Of a DNA stretch of 64,000 nt, positions 12,401 to 22,866 are shown piece after piece. Made by a program: the position numbers and the translations under genes. Where the stretch lies: the NCBI RefSeq assembly GCF_010015445.1, contig NC_053112.1:38390665-38454664 (forward strand), written 5' to 3'. The notes under the pieces are model-generated. The model did no database searches, was not told the DNA's origin, and saw only the letters and a program-made list of their open reading frames with translations. Within the stretch, counting starts at the first letter, position 1. The number at the start of each line of letters is the position of its first letter. The stretch is from Perca fluviatilis (Eukaryota; Chordata; Actinopteri; Perciformes; Percidae).

Positions 12401-15399
12401 AGGCTGCCGGCTGCTGTTGGATGCCTGTTAAAAGTCACAGAGATCAATGACAAATCAATAAACACATCAGTATGAAGGAAAACCAATGGACACCATTTAC
12501 AGTGTATTCTGATGTGGTCAGTGGCACGTGGAAGATGGGCAACATGTTGGCAGTTTGAGTTTGATGTGTGAAACTAAATGTGTGTTTTCGAGTGTGTCCA
12601 CATTTGCCTACTTTTGTTTTGGTGGCTTGGAGACCTCTTCTAGTCTGCGGCAGGCCTCCTCTAGCTGTGCCAGGGTGTTGGGCGGGGGCAGGGGTGGCAT
12701 GGCCGGATCCTGGATGAACGGGTGGCCTGGGTGGTGGCCGCGGGGGTGAGCCCCGCCGCCGATGCCGCCTCCACCCCAGGTGGAGTGAGTCCGACCGGGC
12801 AGAGCCTTGGAGTCAAGCGGGCTGGACTTCTTTAGGCCTTGAGTGCTGGTGGGTATAAAAATGGCCAATATATCACACCAGTTGGGAACTCGAGACACTG
12901 GTGTCGTGTGGTACAAATAATGTCATGGCCATTCCTGACCGACACTCACCTGTGTGGCTTGTGCTTGCCCTGCCTCTCACTCTCTAGGATCCACTGCCAA
13001 ACATTCTGAGAGCGGTCAGTGGCGTCTAGGGGTAGGCGTGGGGAAGACACGCCCTCATCGATGGCCTTGACTGGCCGTCTGGACAAAGTGCTGCAGCGAC
13101 TGGAGGAAGAAGGAGTGGCAAGTTAGGACCAGTGAGGAAAGTTTAAGAAATCGGGAGGTACTGAGGGCTAATGTACAATGTTTCAGCACAGCTCAGAAGT
13201 TACACTCACGCAGGGGTGAAGTCGGAATAATTGGCGCCCCCTGGAGGGCAGAGGCACTGCACGCGCTGAGCTGCCTCGGCCTCAATCTGCTCCTTGGTCT
13301 TGGGCCCAGCGTGGTGATGGTGAATGTAGTGGTGGTGGATGTGCTTTGTGGACGGCCTGCCTGCCATCAGAACCTTGGCAGCCCCGGGATACGCGCCAAA
13401 GAAGGGCCCGTGGCCAGAGGACACCACAGCATCGGTCCGATCTGGGGAGCGGGAGCGCGGTGAGTGCCGAACCACACCTGGTGACTGGCAGCCAGGTGTC
13501 TTCAGGACACGGGATAGGTGCTCGTCCAGGATAGCCTGGGGGTCTTCCTCGCACTGGCTGCCAGACGGCAGCAGAGGTTGATGGAGGGAGGTGCTGCTGG
13601 TCAGGTCACTGCTCTCCTCCCTTTCCTCCTCCTGGCCAGGCAAAGACAAGTACAGCAAAGTTAAGGCAACTGACAAAACACTTACACACAGTCACATGTG
13701 GGAAAGGCAGCAAGTGGAGGAATTTGTGTCTCAACTTACACCAACTTCTGTCTACCGTACTCTGAAGTCAGTGAGAGCAAACGCCTGGATAACTTGATTT
13801 TGAGTTTCCTTTTTGCCGCACAGTTATCTTCGCTAACAGGCTTTCGGGTGCGCTTCATCTATAATGCAGAGTGTGCCTGTGCTTCACAAAGAGACTGGCA
13901 CTACACATACTCAGCAAACGTGCCACTGGAGAGTTACTAAGTGCTAACTATTTGAAGGAGCTTCAAGTGTGTCTAGAAACATAAGTTTGAAAGTTCCACC
14001 AGATGAAGAAGTGGAGAACAGAGTAGCTAAACCAAGACAGACTTTCAAATCCCTTGGTCTCGTCCCTGTTCTTCGACATGCTAAAGCGGGCACAAAGGCT
14101 TTTGTTGCACAATATGGAACCATCGTCCCGAGTTAACTTGGATCCAAGTTAGAATTTCTAAGTGGCAGCCGTGCTTAACGTTGGTGGAGGTGTCCGACTG
14201 TTACACTAGAACATCCGTACCTCCTGGATCTGCTGCAGCCTCTCCTCCAACGAGCTCATGGTGTCCTGCTCTCGCTTCAGCTTCTCCAGCCGGGATATGA
14301 GCTGGGCAGCAAAGGCTGAGGGCTCAACGGGGGTCATTTCCTTAGGCAGCCGATGCGTCCTCTGCAGGGTAAACAACACAGGGGGGAAGGACACATTAGT
14401 GTGTGTGTTTGTGTGAGTGTAACTAAGTAGTGTTTTTGACAGATGCAATATGTTGCAGTAATCCACGGTCCTATCTTGTTCCAAAAAGCCTGCTACTGTT
14501 CCAAAAGGCCTAATCCAGTTGCCCTTGCCCTCGAGCTAACCTGAACCTTCTCCACCGCCCGTCCCTCCCCAGATCTTCTCATGCCCAGTGCCCTTGGCAG
14601 TGCCAGGCTGCTGGGTGAGGGGGAGAGAATGGGGTAGCGATGGCGGGGTAGCAGTTGGTCTCGCTCGGAGGGGAGGCCCCCTGCCTGCACCCTCTGTAGC
14701 CCTACCAAGCCATCAGCTAGGCAGCCTCTGAAGTCAGCACACTTCAAAGGGCCCTTGTCAAACATCAAACGCACACTAGGGGTGGGAGGGACACGCAGCT
14801 TTAAATCTCCGAATAAAAGCCAGATATCGACAGAGAAGAGAGAGTGAGGAGAGTAGAGGGGAAGAAAAAAGGGAGAGGGGGACAAAATTAACAGCATGAA
14901 AAAAGAGGAAGGGGATTGAGATGTGCGTTAGTGAAGTGGCAATGGTGGCAGAGAGAGAGAGCGAGACAAAGAAGGAGGGAAAAGAGGGAGGGAGAGGATA
15001 GAGGAGTCAAATACTGGGAAGATCTGAGGGGAAGTAGTAATTTATTTTCCGGCTGCATGCAGGGCAGCTCAGAGGTACTCTAGTCACATTATCCTCCTTT
15101 TTCTTTAACTATATGCACCGGCTTCTCTCTCTCCCCCCTTTATTATTATTATTATTATTTTTTTTTTGACTTTTTTGTTATTTGGCACACTGGCTTTCTT
15201 GATTTTGACTCTTTTTTTGTTGTTCCTCTCATCTCTTTGTAGACACGATGAAGGGAAGAAGAAGAAAGGCAAGCAGAGCTGCTGGCAAAGGAGCGCCAGC
15301 CCTGCACGGGGCCCCCGCTGCCTGGGGCTGGTGCATCATGGGAGACAGAGCCATCTCCAAATCAGGAGGGAGACATTAAAGGAGTGCAAGTGGGAAAGG

Positions 15400-15435
<36 letters not shown>

Positions 15436-18400
15436 TTGAGAGAAAAGAGAGCGGAAGAGAGAAAAAAGGGCAGAACAGACAACACTTTCAATTGCATGCA
15501 CACACCACACAACTCTTACACATACACATACTTGTGTTTGGATATGAAGACAAAAGAATTTCACATTTCTTTTCTTGCCTCAAACAGACCTGCCTCCCAA
15601 CCTGGTGGTAATCTGTTCTAACCCAGTTCCCTATTGTACCTTCCCACAGCAACTCCAGCAGGTCAACAAAATCTTGAATTCAAAGCACATATACCGTATG
15701 ACCCAAATACTAATGGGACCAGGTATCGGGGTGGGAGTGGAATTGAATAGTGATGTAACTCCTAGTCATCTGCTGAGATGTAAACTTTAGTTTTGGGAAT
15801 CATTTAGCAAGCCAAGGAGTCATATTCATGTTGAATTCAATCATTGCCATTACCACCGTTGCCATGTCTATTACCTATGCTATAACCACAGCCATCATTG
15901 ATGCATAAAAGATATGACGCTATGACCCTTTGTGACGTGCTATAGTTACTGAGACGGAATACAAAGGTGGCAACACAAGTTTATATTTACAGCCCGACAG
16001 AAGCTACTGGGAAGAGGGGAGCTTGAAAAGGCAAAAGAATATGTGAAGTAGTATGCAAATCCTGCCTTTCATTTACCCTGACTTTTATATGAAAAAGAGC
16101 CGGGGAATGAAATATATTATTCTGTCACAACAGCTCTGAAAATAAATAAATAAAATAAAGCACAACTCCTCAGGGGAATCAGGACCCAGTTGTCTGTCAG
16201 CGTGTAAAAGTTTGAGTTTAGCAGATTACCAAAAAAAAATAAATAAAAGGAAACACAGAGACAGGAAGTAGAAGTTCAGGAAGTAGGACTTACAGGAAAG
16301 TGGGGAAGAGTTATCTGGCCATTGATCTTGACACTTCGATGTATCTCTCGCTGGAGTTGCTTCTTTGTGCCCACCTTATATGGAGGGATTCCATCTCTGT
16401 AAAGAAACAAAGATATTACATTAAAAAAGAGAGCCAAAGACCACTCAAAATGACTTTTATTTACAATTCATTTGGTCTATTATAGCCATCTATGTAGTGG
16501 ATGTTATTTTTCTTAAGTTACCACAAAGCAATCATGCCAGTCACAACACCTCCACACCAACTGTTGGTGCATTAGCGCCATTAGCCAATCTTTGAGGACA
16601 AAGGGCCCTTAGGAGGCAGTTCATTATTGAAGTGACCGACACAACACCACCCAGTAACCCCCCACTGGGCACATTACAGCGAAATCAAAAGGCCAGGGAG
16701 CCCTTGAAGCCAAGGCAACAAAAACACACAACAAAACACACCGGGACAATGGTAAAGATATGCTAAACATCCCACTGTGGGCTTCAAAAGAAGAGCCCCG
16801 CCGATAAGATTACATCAGTCCTTGTCAACTCTGACAGCGATTGTTTAAAAAAGCAGACGACTTAGCGCTGAACTCGGTGGCCGGTTTGGAGACGGAAAAA
16901 CTACAACAGCCTAGCGAACGCCGTTTAAGTGCTGCTGGCTTTGTAGCTCTGATATATTAATATGAAAAATAGAGACGTAGCTAGAAATACCAGCGGTCTC
17001 CGGACAATTAAGCATTTATTCTGGGAATCTCATTCTCCATTTTTCATTCTGTGTCTTCTAGCTTTTCCAGTCAGCTGCCACTTAAGCTGGGCCAATTATC
17101 TTGGCCGTTTTGGCTGCTCAGAAGTGTCTGACCTAGCCCAAACGCTACTTTTTCTGCTGCCTCTTTGAAATCTCACACTCATGCACATATGCACCCGCTG
17201 CCATCTTCGTTTGGCAAGCGCTGTGCTGTGAGCCTCTGATCTCAGCAACATCAAAAGGCTGGTTTGTAAGATAAGGTAATGTTTGAAGTTGGTGCAGCAG
17301 CATTCCCCAGCGTCCAAGTAAATCCATAAATAAGATATAAGCAAAAAAAGAAACCCCCTTTCTTCTACACCTCCCCTTCCCAAAACAAAAATCTTCCTTT
17401 TTTTTCTTTTTTTTTCCTAAAATTTTTTTTTTTTTTTTTTTTTATCTGGGAAATGAGATTCAAATTTGCAGTGTGCCTTTTAACCACTGTAAAAGGACAC
17501 ACTAATCAAATTGTTCCCTCGAATGAGAGAGGAAGAAGCTGCGTTTTAATTCCAAACCGTTAGGGGTGCGGGGAGCCGGGGTCAAGGACAGGAGAGCTCG
17601 CTGTGTCAAAGACCTCGCTGAGAACTATTCAAAGAAATACGACTTTGAACAACAAATCTATTACTTCTTCTTTATTCCCCTTAGACAAGCTCTGCAAGTC
17701 ATCATTTCAGAGCGACGTCGTCGAGAAGAATCAGACAATGGAGCCGAGCTGCCGATATCGCCCGCGTTGCAGCAAGCTTCTTGTAAGTCGCGCCTACTAC
17801 CAAAATCAATGCTTCACAAACTGTACCCTTGAGACTACAAGCCATCATCCCTCAAGGCGCAGGAAGAAACACAGGAAACTCTTCAAAACTAAAACTCAAC
17901 AGCCCAGAGGAACTTGGGCGCTAACGAGAACCTCAAACTTATTCGGGCAAAACATCACTCCCGCACAAAGCTCGCAACTTCTCCTATCGCCAAGTTTTGT
18001 TTTTATCGGTCCAAACTGTCGGGCGCCCCCCCCCTAGCTAACCACGTGGGGGCTTTGTCCAGGTTGGGGAAGAGAAAACACCCGTGGACTCTTTCATGGT
18101 TTCATGGGCCCTTACTTTATGGGGATCTCCTATTCAGTTGTGCAAGTCATTTTCAAAGCAGCCAGCCACCCTCTTATCCCCCTAAGCTCCCCTCACCTAA
18201 CAATAGGCTGAAAGCGATTCAGTTAAGCCCTTTATACTCCATGCACTTTATTTTCTCACTCCCTTGCACTTCGAGCCTAACCACTACTGCTATTGGCTCT
18301 GGAGGGTGGAGGAGAGAAGCTGGGGAGGGTTGGTTGGGTGGGTGAGGCGATTTTTTTTTTTTTTTTTTGGGGGTGCCCTAGTCTGGCCAGGGGGGGGGGA

Positions 18401-19841
18401 GTTCCTCATGCCGTGTCCCAAGGTTTAGAAATGAGTAACCCCTGTGAAAGCCTCACAGACACATGATCTCAGCACGCCGCAGAGGCCAGTGGCAGGAAAC
18501 CGACCCACCACGTGAGTAAGCCTCCTTTCATTTGGTGCCAACATTTTTCAATGAGTTTGTCTTGAGGCCCGAATGGCCATTTCCCTCCCCCCTGTCCTCC
18601 AGCTCTTCAAAGGGAAAAAGCGATTAGATAATATGAAAAAAACAAGTCTGTTGTGGCAGAAGGGTGGGTGGGATGGATACATTTCAACTTCGAGGAAAAT
18701 GAGGCAACGCCCCCACCCACATCAAGACGTTTTTTTTCACCCTTCCTCTCCAGCCTGCAACGCATCAGAATAAACTTCAAAAGGTCCTCAGACATAATGA
18801 CTTTCCCAGAGTTATCTCCCTGGAGGCCACAGTAACAACTACACGTTAATAGAATTACCTGGAGTCAATCACAGAGGATAATTAAAATACATTAGGGCCG
18901 TTATTTAGCAACAGTGCAGTCCCTTGGCTTCAAGAAGCGCTGAGTCTGTTGGAATACCACGCCAAATATTTTTCTTCACACCCCAAGACTTTTTTTTTCC
19001 TGGAAAGGTGTCGACTGAACCCTGATCCAGGCACGCTTAGATACTATGGAAAGAATACAAATTCAGAGCTTTGGCCAGGATCAACTGAAAGGAAATAAGC
19101 CGTTTGAAGTTGCCACATTATCTGGGTTGAAATGAAACTGACCAATCAACTTTTGGGATTTCAAAATAAACCACTTACACACTACTGTCCGTCATGGACA
19201 TGGAATCATCTGTCGTAGCATCACTGGAGATCTCGCTGTCATTGGCACTGGTGGCAGGGGCAAAAATGTAGCCGGAGTTGACGAAGTAGGGGCTGGCAGG
19301 GTCTCCTCGCCGGTGGGACCTGCGAAAGACCCAGGAAGAAATTTGCCGTGTTTTAATGCGATGTCCCTCTAGGCCGTGATGTGAAGTGAGGACAGTGAAG
19401 AGATGCAACAGCCGGGTAAAGCTTACACGCTCTGCATTTCCTTTTGGTATTCATTTCGTCACATTTGAAAAGCAAATGTGACAGCTTGCAGTTTGTTTTG
19501 TTGACGTTTCCTTTAGGTTTCTGTAATTAGAGTCACTTTCATGAGCATTTGGGGCCAGAGGAATGTGACAACACTATTAGAGATGGAGATGTGGGCTCTC
19601 TTTCATGTCCCTCCTCCCTAACATGCAGGGGTTGTGTGTTTTGGGGACTGAGGGGTGATGGCTGGAGTGGGTGAAGTGAGTAGCCCTTCTGTGTGTGAAT
19701 GAACAACAGCATTTCCATTCTTTTTCTCTCTTGTGTTATCTCCACACCCTTTTGTTTGATGATACTCCTGCACTTTTCCACTCTGAAACTCCACTCTCTC
19801 TTTCCTTGGAGTGTTTTCTCCTCCATGCTCTCCCGCTCCTT

Positions 19842-19884
<43 letters not shown>

Positions 19885-22733
19885 TCCAGTCTGTGGCCCC
19901 TCCTTTACCCATTCTCCCCTGCTTTCCTTTCTAAAGTCTCTCTTTCTGTCTCTCTCTCCTGCTGTGTTGCATTCCTGTTTCAGTAGTGAAGGGGGTGGAC
20001 AAGGAAGAGGGAGGGAAGAAGAGGAAGGGGGAACTTGAGCTTTAAAGCGGGAGGGAGAGAGGAAAAGGGGGAAGGAGGGCCCCTTTCTTTATGAGAATGC
20101 CTTCTGCCGGGAGTGCTGAGAGGAGAACCCCAGCATGACTAAAGCCGTAGGCCCCAAGCACAAACCTGACCTTTGGAAGGTCCGCGCAAAGAGTCAGGTA
20201 TTTAGCACAGCTGGGCTCTCTGCACCCCCCGCTCTCTTTCTCCATCTCTTTTCTTTCTTTCATGATCCCCCCCCCACCCCCCTTCCTGTCTTTCCCCCTT
20301 CCCCTACTCTTGTCTCTCCCTTTCTCTCTCCAAAGCATGCTTAGTCTCTGTCAGACAGATTTTTGTTTTCAAAAAAGAGAGATAAAAGTGCTGGATAGAA
20401 AAGAAAGAGGAAGGAAAACAGTGACACACACACACATCTATGGCAAAGTGGGATTGGTGGTTGAAGCTGCGGAACTGAGCTGAGGATGTTTTGTTGTTGT
20501 GTTTTTCTATCACTTTGGAGTTGAGTATTGGGAGGTTTCTCACAAAAAAAAGGAGGGGAAAAAAGGAATTTGTGCAGTGGCAAAATTAGTTCCACATGTT
20601 TGAGATGGAAATTGGTTGACCTAAAGAGATGGTGAGGGGCAGGGGAAAGGGGGAGAGGGTGGGTGACAGAGGGGAGAAAGAGGGGGCTCTATCCCTCCCA
20701 ATTTTCTTTTAGTGAAAAACAAGAATGCAAGGGGATCACACCAGGAAACCAGGAGATGCCCACATGTCAACAAACCTTGTGCTTATTGGTTCCTGGTACT
20801 CAACATGGGCCCTTTCAAGCAAATGAGTAACTGTGCTGTGATGTTATCTGACATCTTTTCACATGAAGGATGAAACACTCAAGGGAGTGTTTAAGCTGAG
20901 TTATTAGAATCTTTACACTGTTATTAAAAGAATCATGCGGAAAACATTTTCAATTTCTAGTCTCACTTTAGTTGCCTTGAGAAGGAACGTATGGATTATC
21001 TATAAATTGGACTTTTCTACCAAAGTACCAAGACATTGTCCGACCTTTAAGTAACAATTGGGTCCAGATGTGAGGACAAAGTAGTTGAGTAAAAAAAAAA
21101 TTTTTTTTTAAAAAATAAAAAACTTTTTAAGCACACTTTGATGCAGGCTCAAGCATAAAATCCACAAAATGTTCCTGGCTTGAAAAGATTTCAGCTGTTG
21201 GACAACGTGTGGGACGAGCTCTTAAGATAAAAGCCCAAACGCCTTCCACAAACAGCTCGGCTTTCATCTCTGACCAAGAGAACAATATCTCCGTTTGGCA
21301 TACGACTGGCTGCTAAAGTTCTCTTAACTCTGTATTGGCTTTTCTTTTTGGGTTAGGGGGGTTTTGGTGGCCGTAGTTTATACAATAACTATATGGCTTT
21401 CGGGGGTAGAACAAAAAGAGAAACTACAGCATGACTTTTACAATAGCATCATACTGTCATGTAGCTGTAACAGACATGGGGGCTTGGTGTCTGAATTTGT
21501 GCCTGAACTGGAGGAACGGTTTCAAAGCACAGGAAACGTGGGCAAGCCAGCAGAGGGCTGCCTGCAAGACACCATTTACTTAAAAGGAAGACTCAGATCC
21601 ATTGATGTTTTGTACCCACCCCGTGCCTCCACCCCTCCAAGCCCTTGACTAACTGGAAGGCAAGAGGGCACAAATATACAGGCATGTTCCTCTGAGACTC
21701 TTTGATCAAGTGCATTTATCTCTCTCTCTCTCTCTCTCTCTCTTTGGCATTTGTGAAATAACTGCCACTTATTCACTGTAGTTTAACTTATGAAGAAATA
21801 GTGATCACGAGGAAAGTAAGCAATACTAATAACAAAAAAAAAAAGAACACATGCACTAAGATGTAATAAGACAGCCATGCGTGCTCTAGGTGAGCGCTGC
21901 TCTTACCTGCAACTATTCTCCAGCACTTCAGCGGCCGTCCGGATGGTAGCAGTAGCCCTCAGGGTTTTCGCAGACAGTCCGACCACAGAGCCTAACGTTT
22001 TTGCCTTCAGGTCATTGCAACTCCACTCCTCTTCCTCCATTAGAGGAGGAAGGTATCCGCACATTAGCTTGAGGCTGCCGAGACCGCCGTGGTTCATGTA
22101 CGCCGCGTTTTCGCAGCCCGTGCGCACGTATTCGAGGTATATGTCAGAGGTCAAAAACATCTGGTACGCGTTCTCTTCCATGTTGGACTGGATTTCCGTC
22201 TGTGCCTGGTCAAACATGGCTGAGTCTATTTGCTGCTTCTTAATACTATCCCTTATGAAGGTCTTGGTGGCGGGTTTCAGCTGCTTGGCGACAATGCTGT
22301 TGTTCTCGATGTACCGCTTGAAAATAACTTTGGCAACTCGCGACGTTTTGGTATCCTTTAAGTCCATCTGCCTGAAGCCGTTGCAGGCGAACCAAAAGTC
22401 CAAAGTGTCCACGCAGTTCTCCCGCTCCAAAAAGGTCCTAAAGAGGTGAGCGCCGTCTTGGTCGCCCAGGAGAAAATGCAGAGACTTTGTCCACCGGACT
22501 AAGGGCGAATCCGGGGACGCGCTGCCCTCTGGTTCCCCGAGTCCATCCTCGTTCCTCCGCGGTGTGGAGCCGGGAGGCGCGGCGGGGGTATCTTTAACCT
22601 TGCTCTGTGCTCTCATTTTGGCAGATCTGCTGGGGTCGAAGCATGGCGCCTCTCCCTCCTCCCCCGGTACCGGAGGACGAGGAGCATCTTCTCGGAAGCT
22701 ACTGCTGATGTGCTCCGTAAGCGCCCTGCTCAT
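8893..22733 (-). CDS. axin2: axin2, Axin-2 (conductin), full coding region in ten exons
   Basis: Scaffold of the beta-catenin destruction complex in the cytoplasm; it brings APC, GSK3, CK1 and beta-catenin together and restrains Wnt signalling. Minus-strand join: 22733-21907, 19319-19179, 16396-16294, 14361-14221, 13631-13210, 13099-12950, 12845-12612, 12424-12332, 11738-11613, 9019-8893. The total is 2,364 nt, 787 aa plus stop, with all junction phases consistent. Seen in order: tankyrase-binding motif [10 protein letters not shown] (19-28), RGS domain (about 84-205), the [20 protein letters not shown] block, GSK3-binding [13 protein letters not shown] (about 374-386), beta-catenin helix [15 protein letters not shown] (about 437-451), His-rich [11 protein letters not shown] (about 502-512), and a DIX domain (about 705-787) beginning [16 protein letters not shown]. 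The Axin2-type RGS and DIX sequences separate it from axin1. The protein is somewhat shorter than human AXIN2 (843 aa), mainly in the linker between the His-rich block and [11 protein letters not shown]. Very sure of identity; exon edges are read from splice consensus. Confidence 0.97.
9020..11612 (-). other. axin2 intron 10
   Basis: GT-AG intron of 2.6 kb with no recognised exon. It contains a GT microsatellite at 9415-9449, CT and GA runs near 9573 and 10623, a G-run near 9959 and a C-run near 11360. Open frames inside it are short and fall on both strands, so none is called as a gene. Confidence 0.7.
11613..11738 (-). CDS. axin2: axin2 exon 10: first part of the DIX domain
   Basis: 126 nt encoding [20 protein letters not shown], then [20 protein letters not shown] and Y. 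This is the head half of the DIX domain, which polymerises Axin and pairs with Dishevelled. The acceptor is GCATTTCCAG|G and the donor CG|GTAATT. Confidence 0.96.
12332..12424 (-). CDS. axin2: axin2 exon 9
   Basis: 93 nt encoding [20 protein letters not shown] then [10 protein letters not shown]. It aligns loosely with the QQRDRNHSATVQTGATP region of the mammalian protein. The acceptor is TTTTAACAG|G and the donor GA|GTACGG. Low conservation here is normal for Axin2; the phases on both sides fit exactly. Confidence 0.88.
12612..12845 (-). CDS. axin2: axin2 exon 8
   Basis: 234 nt, 77 full codons plus split codons on both sides. It contains a Gly-rich run ([19 protein letters not shown]) and the conserved [20 protein letters not shown] followed by [15 protein letters not shown]. 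The acceptor is ACCCACCAG|C and the donor AA|GTAGGC, which is weaker than the others. Confidence 0.94.
12950..13099 (-). CDS. axin2: axin2 exon 7
   Basis: 150 nt: the final base of an Ala codon, 49 codons and two bases. The middle is poorly conserved ([20 protein letters not shown]) but the end, [20 protein letters not shown], is diagnostic. Relative to human AXIN2 the linker before it is shorter by several tens of residues. The acceptor is TTCCTCCAG|T and the donor AG|GTGAGTG. Confidence 0.93.
13210..13631 (-). CDS. axin2: axin2 exon 6: beta-catenin-binding helix and His-rich segment
   Basis: 422 nt, 140 codons plus two bases. It holds [20 protein letters not shown] (beta-catenin-binding helix) and [17 protein letters not shown]. 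The basic/His block [11 protein letters not shown] comes next, then [15 protein letters not shown]. The acceptor is GGCCAG|GAG and the donor GC|GTGAGT. Human AXIN2 has a longer poly-His stretch earlier in this exon. Confidence 0.95.
14221..14361 (-). CDS. axin2: axin2 exon 5: GSK3-binding region
   Basis: 141 nt, 47 codons, both edges phase 0. It encodes [20 protein letters not shown], then [20 protein letters not shown] and [20 protein letters not shown] is the amphipathic helix that docks on GSK3 in Axins. The acceptor is TACCCTGCAG|AGG and the donor GAG|GTACGG. Confidence 0.95.
14541..14775 (-). CDS. Candidate unannotated alternative exon in axin2 intron 4
   Basis: A GC-rich block open on the minus strand, as part of an open frame from 14897 to 14493, lies between exons 4 and 5. 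A pyrimidine-rich acceptor (CCCTCCCACCCCTAG) precedes 14775 and a donor CAG|GTTAGC follows 14541. Read in the open frame it contributes one base plus 78 codons, with an internal ATG at 14765-14763 ([14 protein letters not shown]...), and ends in phase 0, exactly matching the start of exon 5. Its entry phase equals that of exon 4, so it could replace exon 4 after exon 3 or act as a first exon for a form lacking the RGS domain. I do not recognise the protein sequence and the donor is only moderate. Confidence 0.3.
16294..16396 (-). CDS. axin2: axin2 exon 4
   Basis: 103 nt: one base completing Val, then 34 codons starting [20 protein letters not shown] and ending LPHFP. It matches the conserved SSVDGIPPYR...KKQLQREMHR segment before the GSK3-binding region. 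The acceptor is TTTCTTTACAG|A and the donor CCT|GTAAGT. It ends in phase 0. Confidence 0.94.
16397..19178 (-). other. axin2 intron 3
   Basis: A 2.8-kb intron with poly-T runs at 17414-17443 and 18352-18368 and a G-run near 18391. Two overlapping plus-strand open frames at 17603-18345 are antisense to the gene, match nothing I know and lack splice context, so they are not called. Confidence 0.65.
19179..19319 (-). CDS. axin2: axin2 exon 3
   Basis: 141 nt, completing codon 276 (AG+G, Arg) and encoding [20 protein letters not shown] followed by [20 protein letters not shown]. The [15 protein letters not shown] block is highly conserved in Axins. The acceptor is TTTCGCAG|G and the donor GT|GTAAGTGG. 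It ends in phase 2, leaving GT of a Val codon. Confidence 0.95.
19320..21906 (-). other. axin2 intron 2
   Basis: A 2.6-kb intron rich in simple sequence: a CT run at 19844-19880, C/T-rich DNA at 20225-20330, an A/T run near 21090-21125 and a TC run at 21718-21742. No exon-like block was found. Confidence 0.65.
19844..19880 (+). repeat. CT microsatellite in axin2 intron 2
   Basis: About 18 CT units inside a C/T-rich stretch of the plus strand (purine-rich in the transcript). Confidence 0.95.
21907..22733 (-). CDS. axin2: axin2 exon 2: N-terminus, tankyrase motif and RGS domain
   Basis: 827 nt, residues 1-275 plus two bases of codon 276. It opens [20 protein letters not shown] and includes [10 protein letters not shown] (tankyrase binding, which controls Axin stability) and [17 protein letters not shown]. 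The RGS fold follows, with [20 protein letters not shown] and [20 protein letters not shown]; this domain binds APC SAMP repeats. The donor is AG|GTAAGA at 21906. Confidence 0.96.
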
Positions 22734-22836
22734 GGCTCCGGCTCCGGTTGCGGTGTGAGAGCGGCTCCGCTGAGCTCCAGCCTAATCCTCCTCACTCTCT
22801 AAAAGCAGCGGGGGAGCTTCTCAGCTCCTCTTCACT
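22734..22836 (-). other. axin2: axin2 5' UTR part of exon 2
   Basis: The minus strand carries a pyrimidine-rich acceptor ending TTTCAG at 22837, then 103 bases of leader before the ATG. The start context GGAGCCATGAGC has a purine at -3 and fits a vertebrate start. The next upstream in-frame sequence does not extend the Axin reading frame in a recognisable way. Confidence 0.6.
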
Positions 22837-22859
22837 CTGAAACACAAAGTATTGATCTA

Positions 22860-22866
22860 ATCAAAG
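22860..22866 (+). promoter_or_regulatory. TCF/LEF site in axin2 intron 1
   Basis: ATCAAAG matches the WWCAAAG consensus and sits just upstream of exon 2. A second motif, TTCAAAG, lies 23 bases away at 22883-22889. Paired spacing near the start of the gene supports function; a single 7-mer alone would not. Confidence 0.5.

Noticed and set aside
17603..18345. Two overlapping 143-144 codon plus-strand open frames in axin2 intron 3
   Set aside because: Antisense to the gene, overlapping in different frames, no recognisable domain and simple-sequence content.
21877..22449. 190-codon plus-strand open frame
   Set aside because: It is the antisense shadow of axin2 exon 2, whose minus-strand reading is clearly the RGS domain.
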